NCBI GenBank assembly: GCA_020050835.1
Contig: JAGVKB010000124.1
Location: forward strand, 1 to 34,145
Direction: 5' to 3'
DNA from: Candidatus Obscuribacterales bacterium
GTDB taxonomy: Bacteria; Cyanobacteriota; Vampirovibrionia; Obscuribacterales; Obscuribacteraceae
Length of the DNA stretch: 34,145 nt
The position numbers were made by a program, and so were the translations under genes. Numbering within the stretch: position 1 is the first letter of the stretch; every line of letters starts with the position of its first letter. Under the pieces are notes generated by a model. The model searched no databases and was not told where the DNA came from. It saw only the letters and a program-made list of their open reading frames with translations. Of this stretch, positions 6,921-13,721 are shown in pieces.

Positions 6921-7444
6921 GTCTCGACTTTCAAATCGAGAGAAATTTTGCTGTTTCCAGGAACGCAGCTATGCTTGCAGGCAAGCCATTTTGCTGCCGC
7001 TTTGATGCTCACCGACTCCCCGGATTTCAAACCTTTAGAAGGTGTGACCATCGTTGAAAGGCGCACCTTTTTTGAATAGCCATATGTAACGATGCCAGCT
7101 TCCTTGTAAGTTTCCGCCGGCGGCCAGCTTAGCGCCTGTGCCGTGAAGCCTTTAGGCAACATCAAATCTACTTGCGTCGGCATCCCGCTTTGTCCAGGGT
7201 CTTTGTAATAGATGTGCCAGCCGGGCTCCATATCGTAGGAGACAAAAAGCTTGAAGGGTTTACCAGGCACGATCAGCTGTGTCTCACTGCTGAGGGAAGC
7301 TTTGATGGGTGACACCAGCAACTTATTACTCTGATTCTGAGCGAGACACGATTCTGTTGAGAACCCAATCATTGCACCCCAGAAAGTCAGTCCGGCGAGA
7401 ATTACGACACGGACCGTGTTTTTCAAATACTTTGCTTTTTGCAT
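6914..7444 (-). CDS. Secreted stand-alone DsbD-alpha-like domain protein
   Basis: This 176-aa protein has an N-terminal hydrophobic signal segment (about residues 10-35, ending near SCLAQ). It is followed by one DsbD N-terminal/DsbC-corrector type domain: PGWHIYYKDPGQSGMPTQVD, then LSWPPAE, then WLACKHSCVPG with a C156/C160 pair. In DsbD this periplasmic domain receives electrons from the membrane domain and passes them to oxidised partners. No membrane DsbD part is encoded nearby, so it must work with another reductant or bind metal ions. The ATG has GAGG 8 nt upstream. It is the last gene of the minus-strand thiol cluster. Confidence 0.75.
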   Translation of the reverse strand: MQKAKYLKNTVRVVILAGLTFWGAMIGFSTESCLAQNQSNKLLVSPIKASLSSETQLIVPGKPFKLFVSYDMEPGWHIYYKDPGQSGMPTQVDLMLPKGFTAQALSWPPAETYKEAGIVTYGYSKKVRLSTMVTPSKGLKSGESVSIKAAAKWLACKHSCVPGNSKISLDLKVETK

Positions 7445-7509
7445 TTACTGAACCTCATCATCGCATTCAAGATCTGGTCTAAACTATCATGGTTGCTGGT
7501 TCTGACTCG

Positions 7510-8592
7510 TCAGTTTGTCTTGCTGGACAGTCGCCGTAATGTCTTCAATCTGCGTATTTCCTTGGGCGAAAGTGCCTGATCATTTACCACTTCGGTGATA
7601 AATGCCGGTCGTGATTGATCGGCGGACTCAGTCTTCATCCAGTCGATAAGTTTCTCAACGAGCGGTGGCGAGAATTTTCCCTCTTCAAGAACAAGATGCT
7701 CACCCTTCCCATCAATGAGAAACGTCTTGTTGTCAGAAGGGATGTCTCTGACGAGTTTGGCAACGGCTTTAGGTGATACCAGATGGTCATCGAGTCCTTG
7801 AACCACCAAGACTGGCTTTGCCAGTTGTTTGGCGTAGGACTCTGTCTTCGAGATGAAGCGCAAGAGAGAAGTTGCTTCTTTAAAAGATAGTTTCAACTTA
7901 TGCGATGGATCTGTCAGCCAGTGCTCTGTTAGCTCAGGGTCAGTCGTTGCTTGATGCATCATAGCTCGCCCAGCAGGACCGGGATGACTTCCGGGAAACA
8001 AGAACAATTCAAAGACGCCTTTTATAGCAGTTTGCCGCATCTTGAGTAACTTCCATGCAGGAGCAGAGCAGACGACACCATCGACGAGCGCTGGATTCTC
8101 AGCGGCAATTCTTATGGCTAGTGCGCCACCCATTGATTCACCAATGAGGAAGACCTTGTAGTCAGGCTGTTCTTTACGAATGTTGGTAAGCAGTTTGCTC
8201 ACGTCGCCGACCGTCTCTACGCAATTCAACTTCGCGCGATCGGGTTTGTCTCTGTCTGGACCAAAGCCGCGCACGTTCACACCGTATCCATCGATGCCTG
8301 CGGCAGAAAATTCCTTAGCTAATGGTTTGTAGGCCCTCGCGCACAGCCCCAGTCCGTGGATGCACACGACAATTATTTTGGCCGGTGCCTGACTCTTCCA
8401 CTCCAGCATGTGCGTTTCGCCGACAATAACGCATGAGGGATCTTCCGTACAACGCGCACCAACAGGTGATGAGATTGGAGCACCATTCGTCGGGCACTCT
8501 TCGGACCACGCAGCGCTGCTGAAGTTCAATGCAATCAGTAAGCACAACAGTGTCAAACAGATTGATCTAATCGCTTTTGCCTGGTTCGCCAT
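7510..8592 (-). CDS. Secreted alpha/beta hydrolase, monoacylglycerol-lipase-like
   Basis: This 360-aa protein has a Sec signal peptide (hydrophobic 10-28, cleavage near SSAAWS). The serine hydrolase features are an oxyanion HG motif (CIHGLG, 79-82), nucleophile elbow GESMGG (S153), acid in QGLDDHLVSP (D268 or D269) and H299 in KGEHLVLEE. The overall pattern is that of monoglyceride lipase/lysophospholipase-like hydrolases. A charged C-terminal tail of about 35 residues (KEIRRLKTLRRL) is extra. The start ATG overlaps by 26 nt the end of the UGA-containing small gene upstream in another frame, so its translation may be coupled to it. The substrate cannot be read from the sequence. Confidence 0.82.
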   Translation of the reverse strand: MANQAKAIRSICLTLLCLLIALNFSSAAWSEECPTNGAPISSPVGARCTEDPSCVIVGETHMLEWKSQAPAKIIVVCIHGLGLCARAYKPLAKEFSAAGIDGYGVNVRGFGPDRDKPDRAKLNCVETVGDVSKLLTNIRKEQPDYKVFLIGESMGGALAIRIAAENPALVDGVVCSAPAWKLLKMRQTAIKGVFELFLFPGSHPGPAGRAMMHQATTDPELTEHWLTDPSHKLKLSFKEATSLLRFISKTESYAKQLAKPVLVVQGLDDHLVSPKAVAKLVRDIPSDNKTFLIDGKGEHLVLEEGKFSPPLVEKLIDWMKTESADQSRPAFITEVVNDQALSPKEIRRLKTLRRLSSKTN

Positions 8593-8755
8593 GCTTAATA
8601 GGTTCTTGCTTCTCTTGCTGAATAGTTGTTGTCTTCTGCTGCTCGACCGAGCAGCTCCGCGACATTCAAGTAGGTATGCCGAGTTTCGGTAGTATCCACA
8701 GCTGCATCGCGAAGTAGAACACTATAAATCCAACGAACCAAATCGTACTGTCCAT
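8567..8755 (-). CDS. Candidate small membrane selenoprotein (in-frame UGA)
   Basis: ATG at 8755 has a strong AAAAGGAGGG nine bases upstream. It encodes one transmembrane helix (STIWFVGFIVFYFAMQLW) then ILPKLGIPT. UGA at 8668-8666 is codon 30. The same frame continues 32 more codons as MSRSCSVEQQ and a polar, charged tail to UAG. If UGA is selenocysteine, the product has 62 residues with a U30-MSRS-C35 redox motif just after the membrane. A perfect hairpin with a GG-starting loop follows the UGA at the spacing of bacterial SECIS elements. Neighbours handle thiols and sulfur. If the UGA is a plain stop, a 29-aa membrane peptide results. I do not recognise the family; no selenium genes are in the window. 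Confidence 0.55.
8638..8655 (-). promoter_or_regulatory. Bacterial SECIS-like hairpin
   Basis: On the minus strand GCTGCTC (8655-8649) pairs perfectly with GAGCAGC (8644-8638), leaving loop GGTC. Seventeen nucleotides separate the UGA (8668-8666) from the two loop guanines. Known bacterial SECIS elements are short stem-loops lying directly after the UGA at about this distance with a G in the first loop positions; E. coli fdhF is very close to this geometry as I recall it. The hairpin is coding, as expected for bacterial elements. Confidence 0.5.
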
Positions 8756-8829
8756 GGGGCTTTGCCCTCCTTTTCCCTTTGATACTATTATAGAGTCGTT
8801 CATTCCAACACTCGCTTTTTGCCAACCTT

Positions 8830-10587
8830 CTATTTAGCTAGCACCGCTGGTGGTGCGCTCTGATGATCCAGTTCTTCCTTCTTGCCAAGCTGCATCGAGT
8901 TCCATGTTAGGTATCCACCAGACAAGTTCTTGACACTGAATCCGTTCTGCTTGAGGAATCGGGATGCGTTGTAGGAACGCTGACCACTTTGACAATATGT
9001 GACTATTTCCTTTCCAACTGGTACCTCTGACAGTCGTTTTCTCAGCTCTGGAAGCGGAATATGAAGACTGCCATCAATGAAGCCCTTAGCACGCTCGCCG
9101 CGAGAGCGAACATCGATTATTACGGCTCCGCCTTTAGCCAAAGCAAGGACCTGATGCCATTGCACTTGCTCGGTCAAACCATCTAGTACGTTCGTGCCGG
9201 CCATTCCCGCCAAATTGATTGGATCTTTTGCTGAGCCAAAAGGCGGTGCATATGCTAGTTCCAGTTCGGACAGATCGCGTATGGTCATGCGTGCCTTGAT
9301 TGCAGTCGCGAGTACGTCTATTCGCTTATCGACGCCTTCTTTACCGATTACCTGTGCGCCCAGCAACGTCCCTGTTTCCTTATGGAAGAGCACCTTCATG
9401 TCAAGACGCTCTGCGCCTGGATAATAGCTTGCGTGATGGCTAGGATGAACGAAGATCGCTTCGTAAGGAATGGAGCTTGATTTCAATTGCACTTCGTTGA
9501 GACCTACCGATACCACAGTCAGATCGAACACCCGAAGGATGGCTGTGCCTATGGTGCCGTCGTAGCTTTGTTTTGCGCCGAAGATGTTGTTCGCCGCAAT
9601 GCGTCCCTGTCGATTGGCCGGACCGCCCAATGCAATGAGTGTCCACTCTCCGTTTACTGGATTACGCACCTCAATTGCATCGCCTACAGCCCATATGTTA
9701 GGTGAACTGGTTTGCAGATGTTCATCTACCCGAATACCGCCCCGCTCTCCGATGGTTAGTCCGGTTGTGCGCGCTAACGTTACTTCTGGTCTGATTCCTA
9801 GTCCCAGGATTACAAGATCCGCTGGCATTGGCTCATGTTCACGGGCTAGAACCCAGCAGGATTTTGGAGCATCTTCGGCAGCTCCCGCAATTTCGCCCGG
9901 TGCACGGAAGCCTTCAATCGAACTACCAAGCACGAGCTTAATGTCATGCTTGCTCAATTCCTTATGCACAAGTTCTGCCATTTCAATATCAAGCGGTGCC
10001 AGCACCTGATCTTTGCCGTCAATGAGTGTGACATCAAGTCCTCTGTGAACTAGCTGTTCCGCCATCTCCAGACCAATGAAGCCACCACCTGCCACTACTG
10101 CTGTGCGCGGCCTCTGAATTTCGAACCACGATTGAATTGATTCGACATCTTCAATACTGCGCAGTGTAAACAGGCCTGGCAGGTCGATGCCAGGTACTCT
10201 TGGTCTGATGGGAGCTGCTCCCACAGACAGAATCAGATCGTCATAACTCTCCTGATAGATCCTTTCAGTGGTTGTCTCTCTGACCGATACCATCTTCGCT
10301 TTCGCGTCGATCTCAATGACTTCATGATGAACGCGAACATCGAGATTCAGCTTGTTCTTCAAGGCGTCAGGAGTTACCACTATCAATTGTTCTTGCGATT
10401 GAATCTCTCCGCCTAGAAAATATGGTAATCCGCAATTGGCATAGGAGACGTATCCGCTTCGTTCAAGGACGATAATTTCTGAATCCTCAGAGAGGCGTCT
10501 AGCTCTGGCAGCCGCACTCATTCCACCTGCGACACCACCGACGATGACAATTTTCCTTGCTGGAACGTCGGAACCATTCTCTTTCAT
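8830..10587 (-). CDS. CoA-disulfide reductase fused to rhodanese
   Basis: This 585-aa flavoprotein has an N-terminal FAD Rossmann motif (IVIVGGVAGGMSAAARARR, 13-31). The active-site Cys is C52 in YVSYANCGLPYFLGG, typical of CoA-disulfide, NADH-oxidase and polysulfide reductases. A second nucleotide-binding motif is AVVAGGGFIGLEMAEQL. The dimerisation domain ends near 470. Residues about 480-570 form a rhodanese domain with catalytic C532 in TYCQSGQRS. This is the CoADR-Rhd architecture, which reduces CoA-disulfide or CoA-persulfide and polysulfide with NAD(P)H. The ATG follows GAGAGGAG. It lies between the rhodanese gene and the small UGA gene. Confidence 0.9.
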   Translation of the reverse strand: MKENGSDVPARKIVIVGGVAGGMSAAARARRLSEDSEIIVLERSGYVSYANCGLPYFLGGEIQSQEQLIVVTPDALKNKLNLDVRVHHEVIEIDAKAKMVSVRETTTERIYQESYDDLILSVGAAPIRPRVPGIDLPGLFTLRSIEDVESIQSWFEIQRPRTAVVAGGGFIGLEMAEQLVHRGLDVTLIDGKDQVLAPLDIEMAELVHKELSKHDIKLVLGSSIEGFRAPGEIAGAAEDAPKSCWVLAREHEPMPADLVILGLGIRPEVTLARTTGLTIGERGGIRVDEHLQTSSPNIWAVGDAIEVRNPVNGEWTLIALGGPANRQGRIAANNIFGAKQSYDGTIGTAILRVFDLTVVSVGLNEVQLKSSSIPYEAIFVHPSHHASYYPGAERLDMKVLFHKETGTLLGAQVIGKEGVDKRIDVLATAIKARMTIRDLSELELAYAPPFGSAKDPINLAGMAGTNVLDGLTEQVQWHQVLALAKGGAVIIDVRSRGERAKGFIDGSLHIPLPELRKRLSEVPVGKEIVTYCQSGQRSYNASRFLKQNGFSVKNLSGGYLTWNSMQLGKKEELDHQSAPPAVLAK

Positions 10588-10653
10588 GATCGGTCTCCTC
10601 TCAAAACTATTGTTGTTGTTGTGCTCGACGGGTCAAACTCAGCGTAGTTCCGT

Positions 10654-11271
10654 CTATTTGCAGCAACTCCCTTTCGATTTTGCATTGCCGGTGCTTTCGG
10701 CTGTGTTCGTGACTGGTAGTTGATTCCAGGGTGCTTTCATTAACAGAAGACCCAGAGCGCAAGCTCCAGACAGACCTGCAAAGGTTAGCCCCGCTCCGAA
10801 AAATCCAGGAATGACGAGAAACCATGGACTAATGAAGACGCCGAGGAGAACGCCCGTCAAAACGCCAATGCCAACAATGAGCTGAATCTGGCGTTCTATT
10901 GGAAGCATCTTCTTGCCTTCCTTGACTGGCAGCCCGGCTTTGCGCCACGCAACTAGCCCTCCCTCCAGGACCTTGGGCTGAAAACCTTTGCCTAAAAGGG
11001 CATAGGCGCCTCGCTCTGCTCTTTTGCCAGATCTACATATGACGACGAGCTGTCCTTGCCGGGGCACTTCTTCACAGCGCGCTTCAAGCTCGTTGAGAGG
11101 CACATTTACGGAATTAGCTATGTGTTCCGTCTCAAATTCGATTGGGCTGCGAACGTCGAGAAGCACGGACTCTCCAGCATTTGCTGCCAGGTCGACAGGT
11201 GCTATTTGCTGGCAAACACTGGAATTAGACAGTTCTGGCACAGACAAGCCCTCACTTGGAATTAAATTCAC
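10654..11271 (-). CDS. Rhodanese with DUF2892-type membrane tail
   Basis: The 205-aa protein joins a rhodanese sulfurtransferase domain (about 20-115; SPIEFETEHIANSVNVPL, catalytic C79 in VVICRSGKRAERG) to a two-helix membrane segment (about 128-178; LIVGIGVLTGVLLGVFISP) of the DUF2892 kind. The rhodanese part would face the cytoplasm and handle persulfide sulfur. The tail ends in GSCCK, a cysteine pair like those on ArsI and ArsD. The start is GTG 11271, lying against an operator-like dyad; the Shine-Dalgarno is weak. It is the first gene of the minus-strand thiol cluster, followed after 66 bp by the CoA-disulfide reductase. Confidence 0.85.
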   Translation of the reverse strand: MNLIPSEGLSVPELSNSSVCQQIAPVDLAANAGESVLLDVRSPIEFETEHIANSVNVPLNELEARCEEVPRQGQLVVICRSGKRAERGAYALLGKGFQPKVLEGGLVAWRKAGLPVKEGKKMLPIERQIQLIVGIGVLTGVLLGVFISPWFLVIPGFFGAGLTFAGLSGACALGLLLMKAPWNQLPVTNTAESTGNAKSKGSCCK

Positions 11272-11272
11272 T

Positions 11273-11292
11273 ATATCACCGTTTGGTTATAT
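11273..11292. promoter_or_regulatory. Imperfect palindrome at the rhodanese start
   Basis: ATATCACC (11273-11280), GTTT, GGTTATAT (11285-11292) pair at 7 of 8 positions. The site abuts the GTG start of the rhodanese gene, a good place for a repressor. The AT-rich ends could also supply the -10. Confidence 0.4.
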
Positions 11293-11299
11293 GGCGACT

Positions 11300-11337
11300 C
11301 AACCGCAAGATTGATTGAAGAAACAATCTTACGGTTG
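11300..11337. promoter_or_regulatory. Large inverted repeat between rhodanese operon and divergent regulator
   Basis: The arms CAACCGCAAGATTG (11300-11313) and CAATCTTACGGTTG (11324-11337) are complementary at 13 of 14 positions around a 10-bp centre. The dyad occupies the 100-bp gap between divergent genes, one of which is an ArsR/SmtB regulator remnant. It is a strong candidate operator for that regulator, inferred from position and symmetry. Confidence 0.6.
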
Positions 11338-11371
11338 TAGGCTGGAATTAGTGGATACCAGGCTTTCCAAC

Positions 11372-11597
11372 ATGAAAGACAAAAACGAATTACTGTCACG
11401 ACCGGCTCTCGAAATCGTTGCTGCCCGTTTCCGGGCTCTATCCGACGCTTCCAGATTGCAAATACTGCAATACCTCTTTAAGGAATAGCATTCGGTACAG
11501 GAATTGTGTGAGTTGAGCGGCATGAGCCAGGCGAACGTCAGTAAGCACTTGTCCGTGCTGGCGGAACAGGGGATTGTTCAAAAACGACGGCAGGGAC
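11372..11597 (+). pseudogene. ArsR/SmtB-family repressor, nonsense-interrupted and 3'-truncated
   Basis: The frame from ATG 11372 reads ALEIVAARFRALSDASRLQILQYLFKE, then TAG at 11486-11488. It continues in the same frame as HSVQELCELSGMSQANVSKHLSVLAEQGIVQKRRQGL. Together these form a clear ArsR-type winged helix with recognition helix SQANVSKHLSVL. The family normally continues with a wing strand and C-terminal helix, but similarity ends near 11597. There the truncated DUF4062 gene on the other strand begins. A premature stop plus 3' loss makes this a pseudogene. It probably once repressed the divergent rhodanese operon through the dyads in between. Confidence 0.8.
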
Positions 11598-12312
11598 TCT
11601 TAAACTCGTCGAGTTTTTTTGAGTTGGTTTTGTCTATCAAGGTTGTGGGCCAGCTTGCATTTTCATCAATGACAAATGCCGCAAGTGGAATATTCTTCTC
11701 GATTGCATACTCGTATTCGAGCTGCGTGTAACTAACTACTTTCTCTGGATGAATCGAGCCGTAATTGTGCGCAATGATTACAAGGAAATAGTCGCACTCG
11801 TCCAACTTACGCGTTATCAAATTCCATTGATCTGTGTTTCCAGCGTTGAACATCTCCATTGCGACCGGAATATGATTTAAGCGGTAGATCGCTTCGATAA
11901 CGGCATTTCGTTCCTTTTGTAAATCTCGTTGCGTGGAACTAACGAACACTTGATACTTCTTCCGTGTGCTTTGCCGCAACATTCTTCCCTCCGGTGCTTG
12001 GTCAAACAGACTTTGCTTATTATCTTTACCTCCTTCGGTGTTTGGGATTGCCGTCCACGGATAAGCTAAACCGCACTTATGACAATGTGCAGGTCGATTG
12101 TAGTCGAAACCGCCAATGACTCCGGGCGCGACATACGCCCCAGTGATTGAGGCATTGCATTTTTTGCACGAGCTTATTGTTTGTGCACCACATTCGGGGC
12201 AATAGTCTTTATTGGCTTCAGGAAATTCACGCATGGAATCATTGATTACATGCCCTTTCTCACAGATTAATGCGACGTCATAGCCCATGCCTTCGTTATA
12301 CCTTTTGACCAA
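11578..12312 (-). CDS. DUF2321-DUF4062 protein, C-terminally truncated
   Basis: This 244-aa protein has an N-terminal zinc-ribbon-like DUF2321 part (about 10-90: YDVALICEKGHVINDS, four CxxC pairs at CPECG, CKKC, CHKCG and similar). It is followed by a DUF4062 domain (from about 119: YQVFVSSTQRDLQKERNAV, then DECDYFLVIIAHNYGS, then YTQLEYEYAI). DUF4062 is a TIR-like nucleotide-related fold that often heads defence-associated proteins. The frame ends shortly after KLDEFK, where homologues continue, and the last residues come from antisense of the broken regulator. The C-terminal part is therefore lost. Start choice: an ATG with few alternatives; a shorter start at MGYDVAL (eight codons in) is equally likely. 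Confidence 0.65.
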   Translation of the reverse strand: MVKRYNEGMGYDVALICEKGHVINDSMREFPEANKDYCPECGAQTISSCKKCNASITGAYVAPGVIGGFDYNRPAHCHKCGLAYPWTAIPNTEGGKDNKQSLFDQAPEGRMLRQSTRKKYQVFVSSTQRDLQKERNAVIEAIYRLNHIPVAMEMFNAGNTDQWNLITRKLDECDYFLVIIAHNYGSIHPEKVVSYTQLEYEYAIEKNIPLAAFVIDENASWPTTLIDKTNSKKLDEFKSPCRRF

Positions 12313-12436
12313 CCCCGGCCAAGACTGTCAATCGAGCAGTCGACTGTTATTTAAGCCTTTATCTGAAAACGGAAAGTGCATGAGCGAAACATGTGGATGG
12401 CATGTGGACGGCCCATGTGGCAGGTCTGTAAAAGAG

Positions 12437-12500
12437 CCTGCCCGGGAAGACTCGAACCTCCGGACTCATGGTTCGTAGATCTGAGACCGACTTAGCGTCC
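12437..12500 (-). other. tRNA-like 3' relic (possible tRNA-Arg(ACG) fragment)
   Basis: On the minus strand, T-stem GGAGG, loop TTCGAGT and CTTCC are followed by a 7-nt acceptor-like CGGGCAG. At the canonical distance upstream is an anticodon-like loop CTACGAA (anticodon ACG) and a D-loop-like AAGTCGGT. The anticodon stem pairs poorly, and no matching 5' acceptor (CTGCCCG) lies where it should. It is therefore not a functional tRNA. It may be a decayed tRNA end left by an integration event. Confidence 0.3.
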
Positions 12501-12851
12501 CCAATACTTCAAGAGTAGCGCCTCTGGCTCAACCATGGACTGGACGCACAAGGAAAGAGTGAGACAATCACTTAAATCGCAGAGAACATTGCCAAAGAAC
12601 CTCAGTATGGACTGGTTTGTCCAGTCGGTTCAAAAAGTCCACGGGCAGCGTCCAGCCGACGTGGCTGGTCCCATATTTGATGGCGGAGCTCCCAGTTCTT
12701 GCTTTGATAGACTCTAAGCCAGTCAGCTAATCATGCAGCTTTGTGCATGCAGATTAAGGATCGGCAATCGACGTAAATGGGACAAATCTGCGGTCACACA
12801 CAGAGTACCTTGCTACCCCAGAAATCGCGATATGAATCGTTTGAAAGTCTC
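12501..12851. other. Noncoding interval before tRNA-Leu
   Basis: I see no convincing gene. There is a hairpin GACTGG (12610-12615), TTTGT, CCAGTC (12621-12626), and the string TGGACTGG occurs twice (about 12536 and 12608). A tmRNA was considered because of the tRNA-like end at 12437, but no matching 5' half or tag frame is visible. Confidence 0.4.
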
Positions 12852-12935
12852 TGCCGAAGGTCGGAGTCGAACCGACACGGGTGTTGAGCCCGGCTGATTT
12901 TGAGTCAGCTGCGTCTGCCATTTCGCCACTTCGGC
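12852..12935 (-). tRNA. tRNA-Leu (anticodon CAA)
   Basis: The minus strand folds as a complete class II tRNA. The acceptor is GCCGAAG/CTTCGGC, with a D-arm containing GCGAAATGGCAGACGC. The anticodon arm is GCTGA-CTCAAAA-TCAGC with anticodon CAA. The long variable arm is CGGGCTCAACACCCG. The T-arm is GTCGG-TTCGACT-CCGAC, with discriminator A. The long variable arm and anticodon give leucine. CCA is not encoded. Confidence 0.96.
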
Positions 12936-12998
12936 TTACTAGGTAACAGACATTCTACACTATGATTAGGGAACCCCAGTACAGGCTTGAAGTTTTTG

Positions 12999-13706
12999 AT
13001 GCGATTGATCGTTACAGGTTTTGAAAGGTTCGCCGACTTTACTTACAACCCAAGCCAGTTGGCAGTTGAGATGCTTCCGGACGAGATATCACTGGCCAAC
13101 GGAGACGACTTAGTAAGGGTAAACAAGCTGGTTTTCAAGGGAAACAGCCAAGATCCCTGGAAAGAATTGTCTTCAGTTTTGAAGCAAACTGAGGGCTCTC
13201 CAACAGTTGTAATCCTTACCGGGCTTGCTGGAACTCGAGACCGGATCTGCCTCGAGCGTTTTGCTCTCAACATTAGAGACTTTCGAATTCCTGACAATTC
13301 GGGCAATCAGCCGCAGGACGAGCAGATCGCCGCCGGGGGGCCGGAAGGGCTGCGAACGCGCCTGCCATTGCCCCGGATTTCACAACATCTGAATAACTGC
13401 GGCTACCACTGCGCTGTCTCCAACCACGCCGGCACCTTCCTTTGTAATGAAATTTACTACCAAAGCCTTCTGAGCGGTGAGCTCAGGGGTCACCCGCATG
13501 TCTCTTTATTCGTGCACCTGCCGCTGCCGGAATACTATGGAGCAGGCGAAGAGGGCGGGAGCGGCAAAGCAAGCGAGTTGACACAAGAACAGACGGAAGC
13601 AGTTATCGCCCTCTATTCCGCAGCACTGGCAGAGATTGGTGACTTTGCCTGCACTTGGCTCAGCGACGAGCTAAAAACACGCACGGCGCTGCTCGAAGGT
13701 TTGTAG
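12999..13706 (+). CDS. pcp: Pyroglutamyl peptidase I
   Basis: This 235-aa cysteine peptidase of family C15 removes N-terminal pyroglutamate from peptides in the cytoplasm. The catalytic triad is clear: E86 (RICLERFALN), C149 (NHAGTFLCNEIYY) and H173 (FVHLPLPE). The 63- and 24-residue spacings equal those of characterised Pcp enzymes (E81, C144, H168). The N-terminal MRLIVTGFERFADFTYNPS is also typical. I prefer ATG 12999; an in-frame TTG at 12987 would add four residues. No strong Shine-Dalgarno is visible. A TauE/SafE gene follows after 15 bp. Confidence 0.93.
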   Translation: MRLIVTGFERFADFTYNPSQLAVEMLPDEISLANGDDLVRVNKLVFKGNSQDPWKELSSVLKQTEGSPTVVILTGLAGTRDRICLERFALNIRDFRIPDNSGNQPQDEQIAAGGPEGLRTRLPLPRISQHLNNCGYHCAVSNHAGTFLCNEIYYQSLLSGELRGHPHVSLFVHLPLPEYYGAGEEGGSGKASELTQEQTEAVIALYSAALAEIGDFACTWLSDELKTRTALLEGL

Positions 13707-13721
13707 TCGGGGCAAGATTAA

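Noticed and set aside
8595-8825. A 76-codon minus-strand frame across the gap between the CoA-disulfide reductase and hydrolase genes.
   Set aside because: It has no ribosome site and a low-hydrophobicity, basic random-looking peptide. The overlapping frame from 8755 has a strong Shine-Dalgarno and a clear membrane helix.
12437-12530. Possible selC (tRNA-Sec), considered because of the nearby candidate selenoprotein.
   Set aside because: No UCA anticodon sits in a foldable arm on either strand, and the 8-bp acceptor partner is missing.
12434-12648. Group I intron-containing tRNA, suggested by CTGCCCG about 210 nt upstream of CGGGCAG on the minus strand.
   Set aside because: No D-arm follows the putative 5' acceptor and no intron core is visible. 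A 7-nt match over that distance is expected by chance.
12437-12800. Possible tmRNA ending in the T-arm-like sequence.
   Set aside because: No conserved 5' tRNA-like half, no tag frame and no matching acceptor strand within the expected distance.
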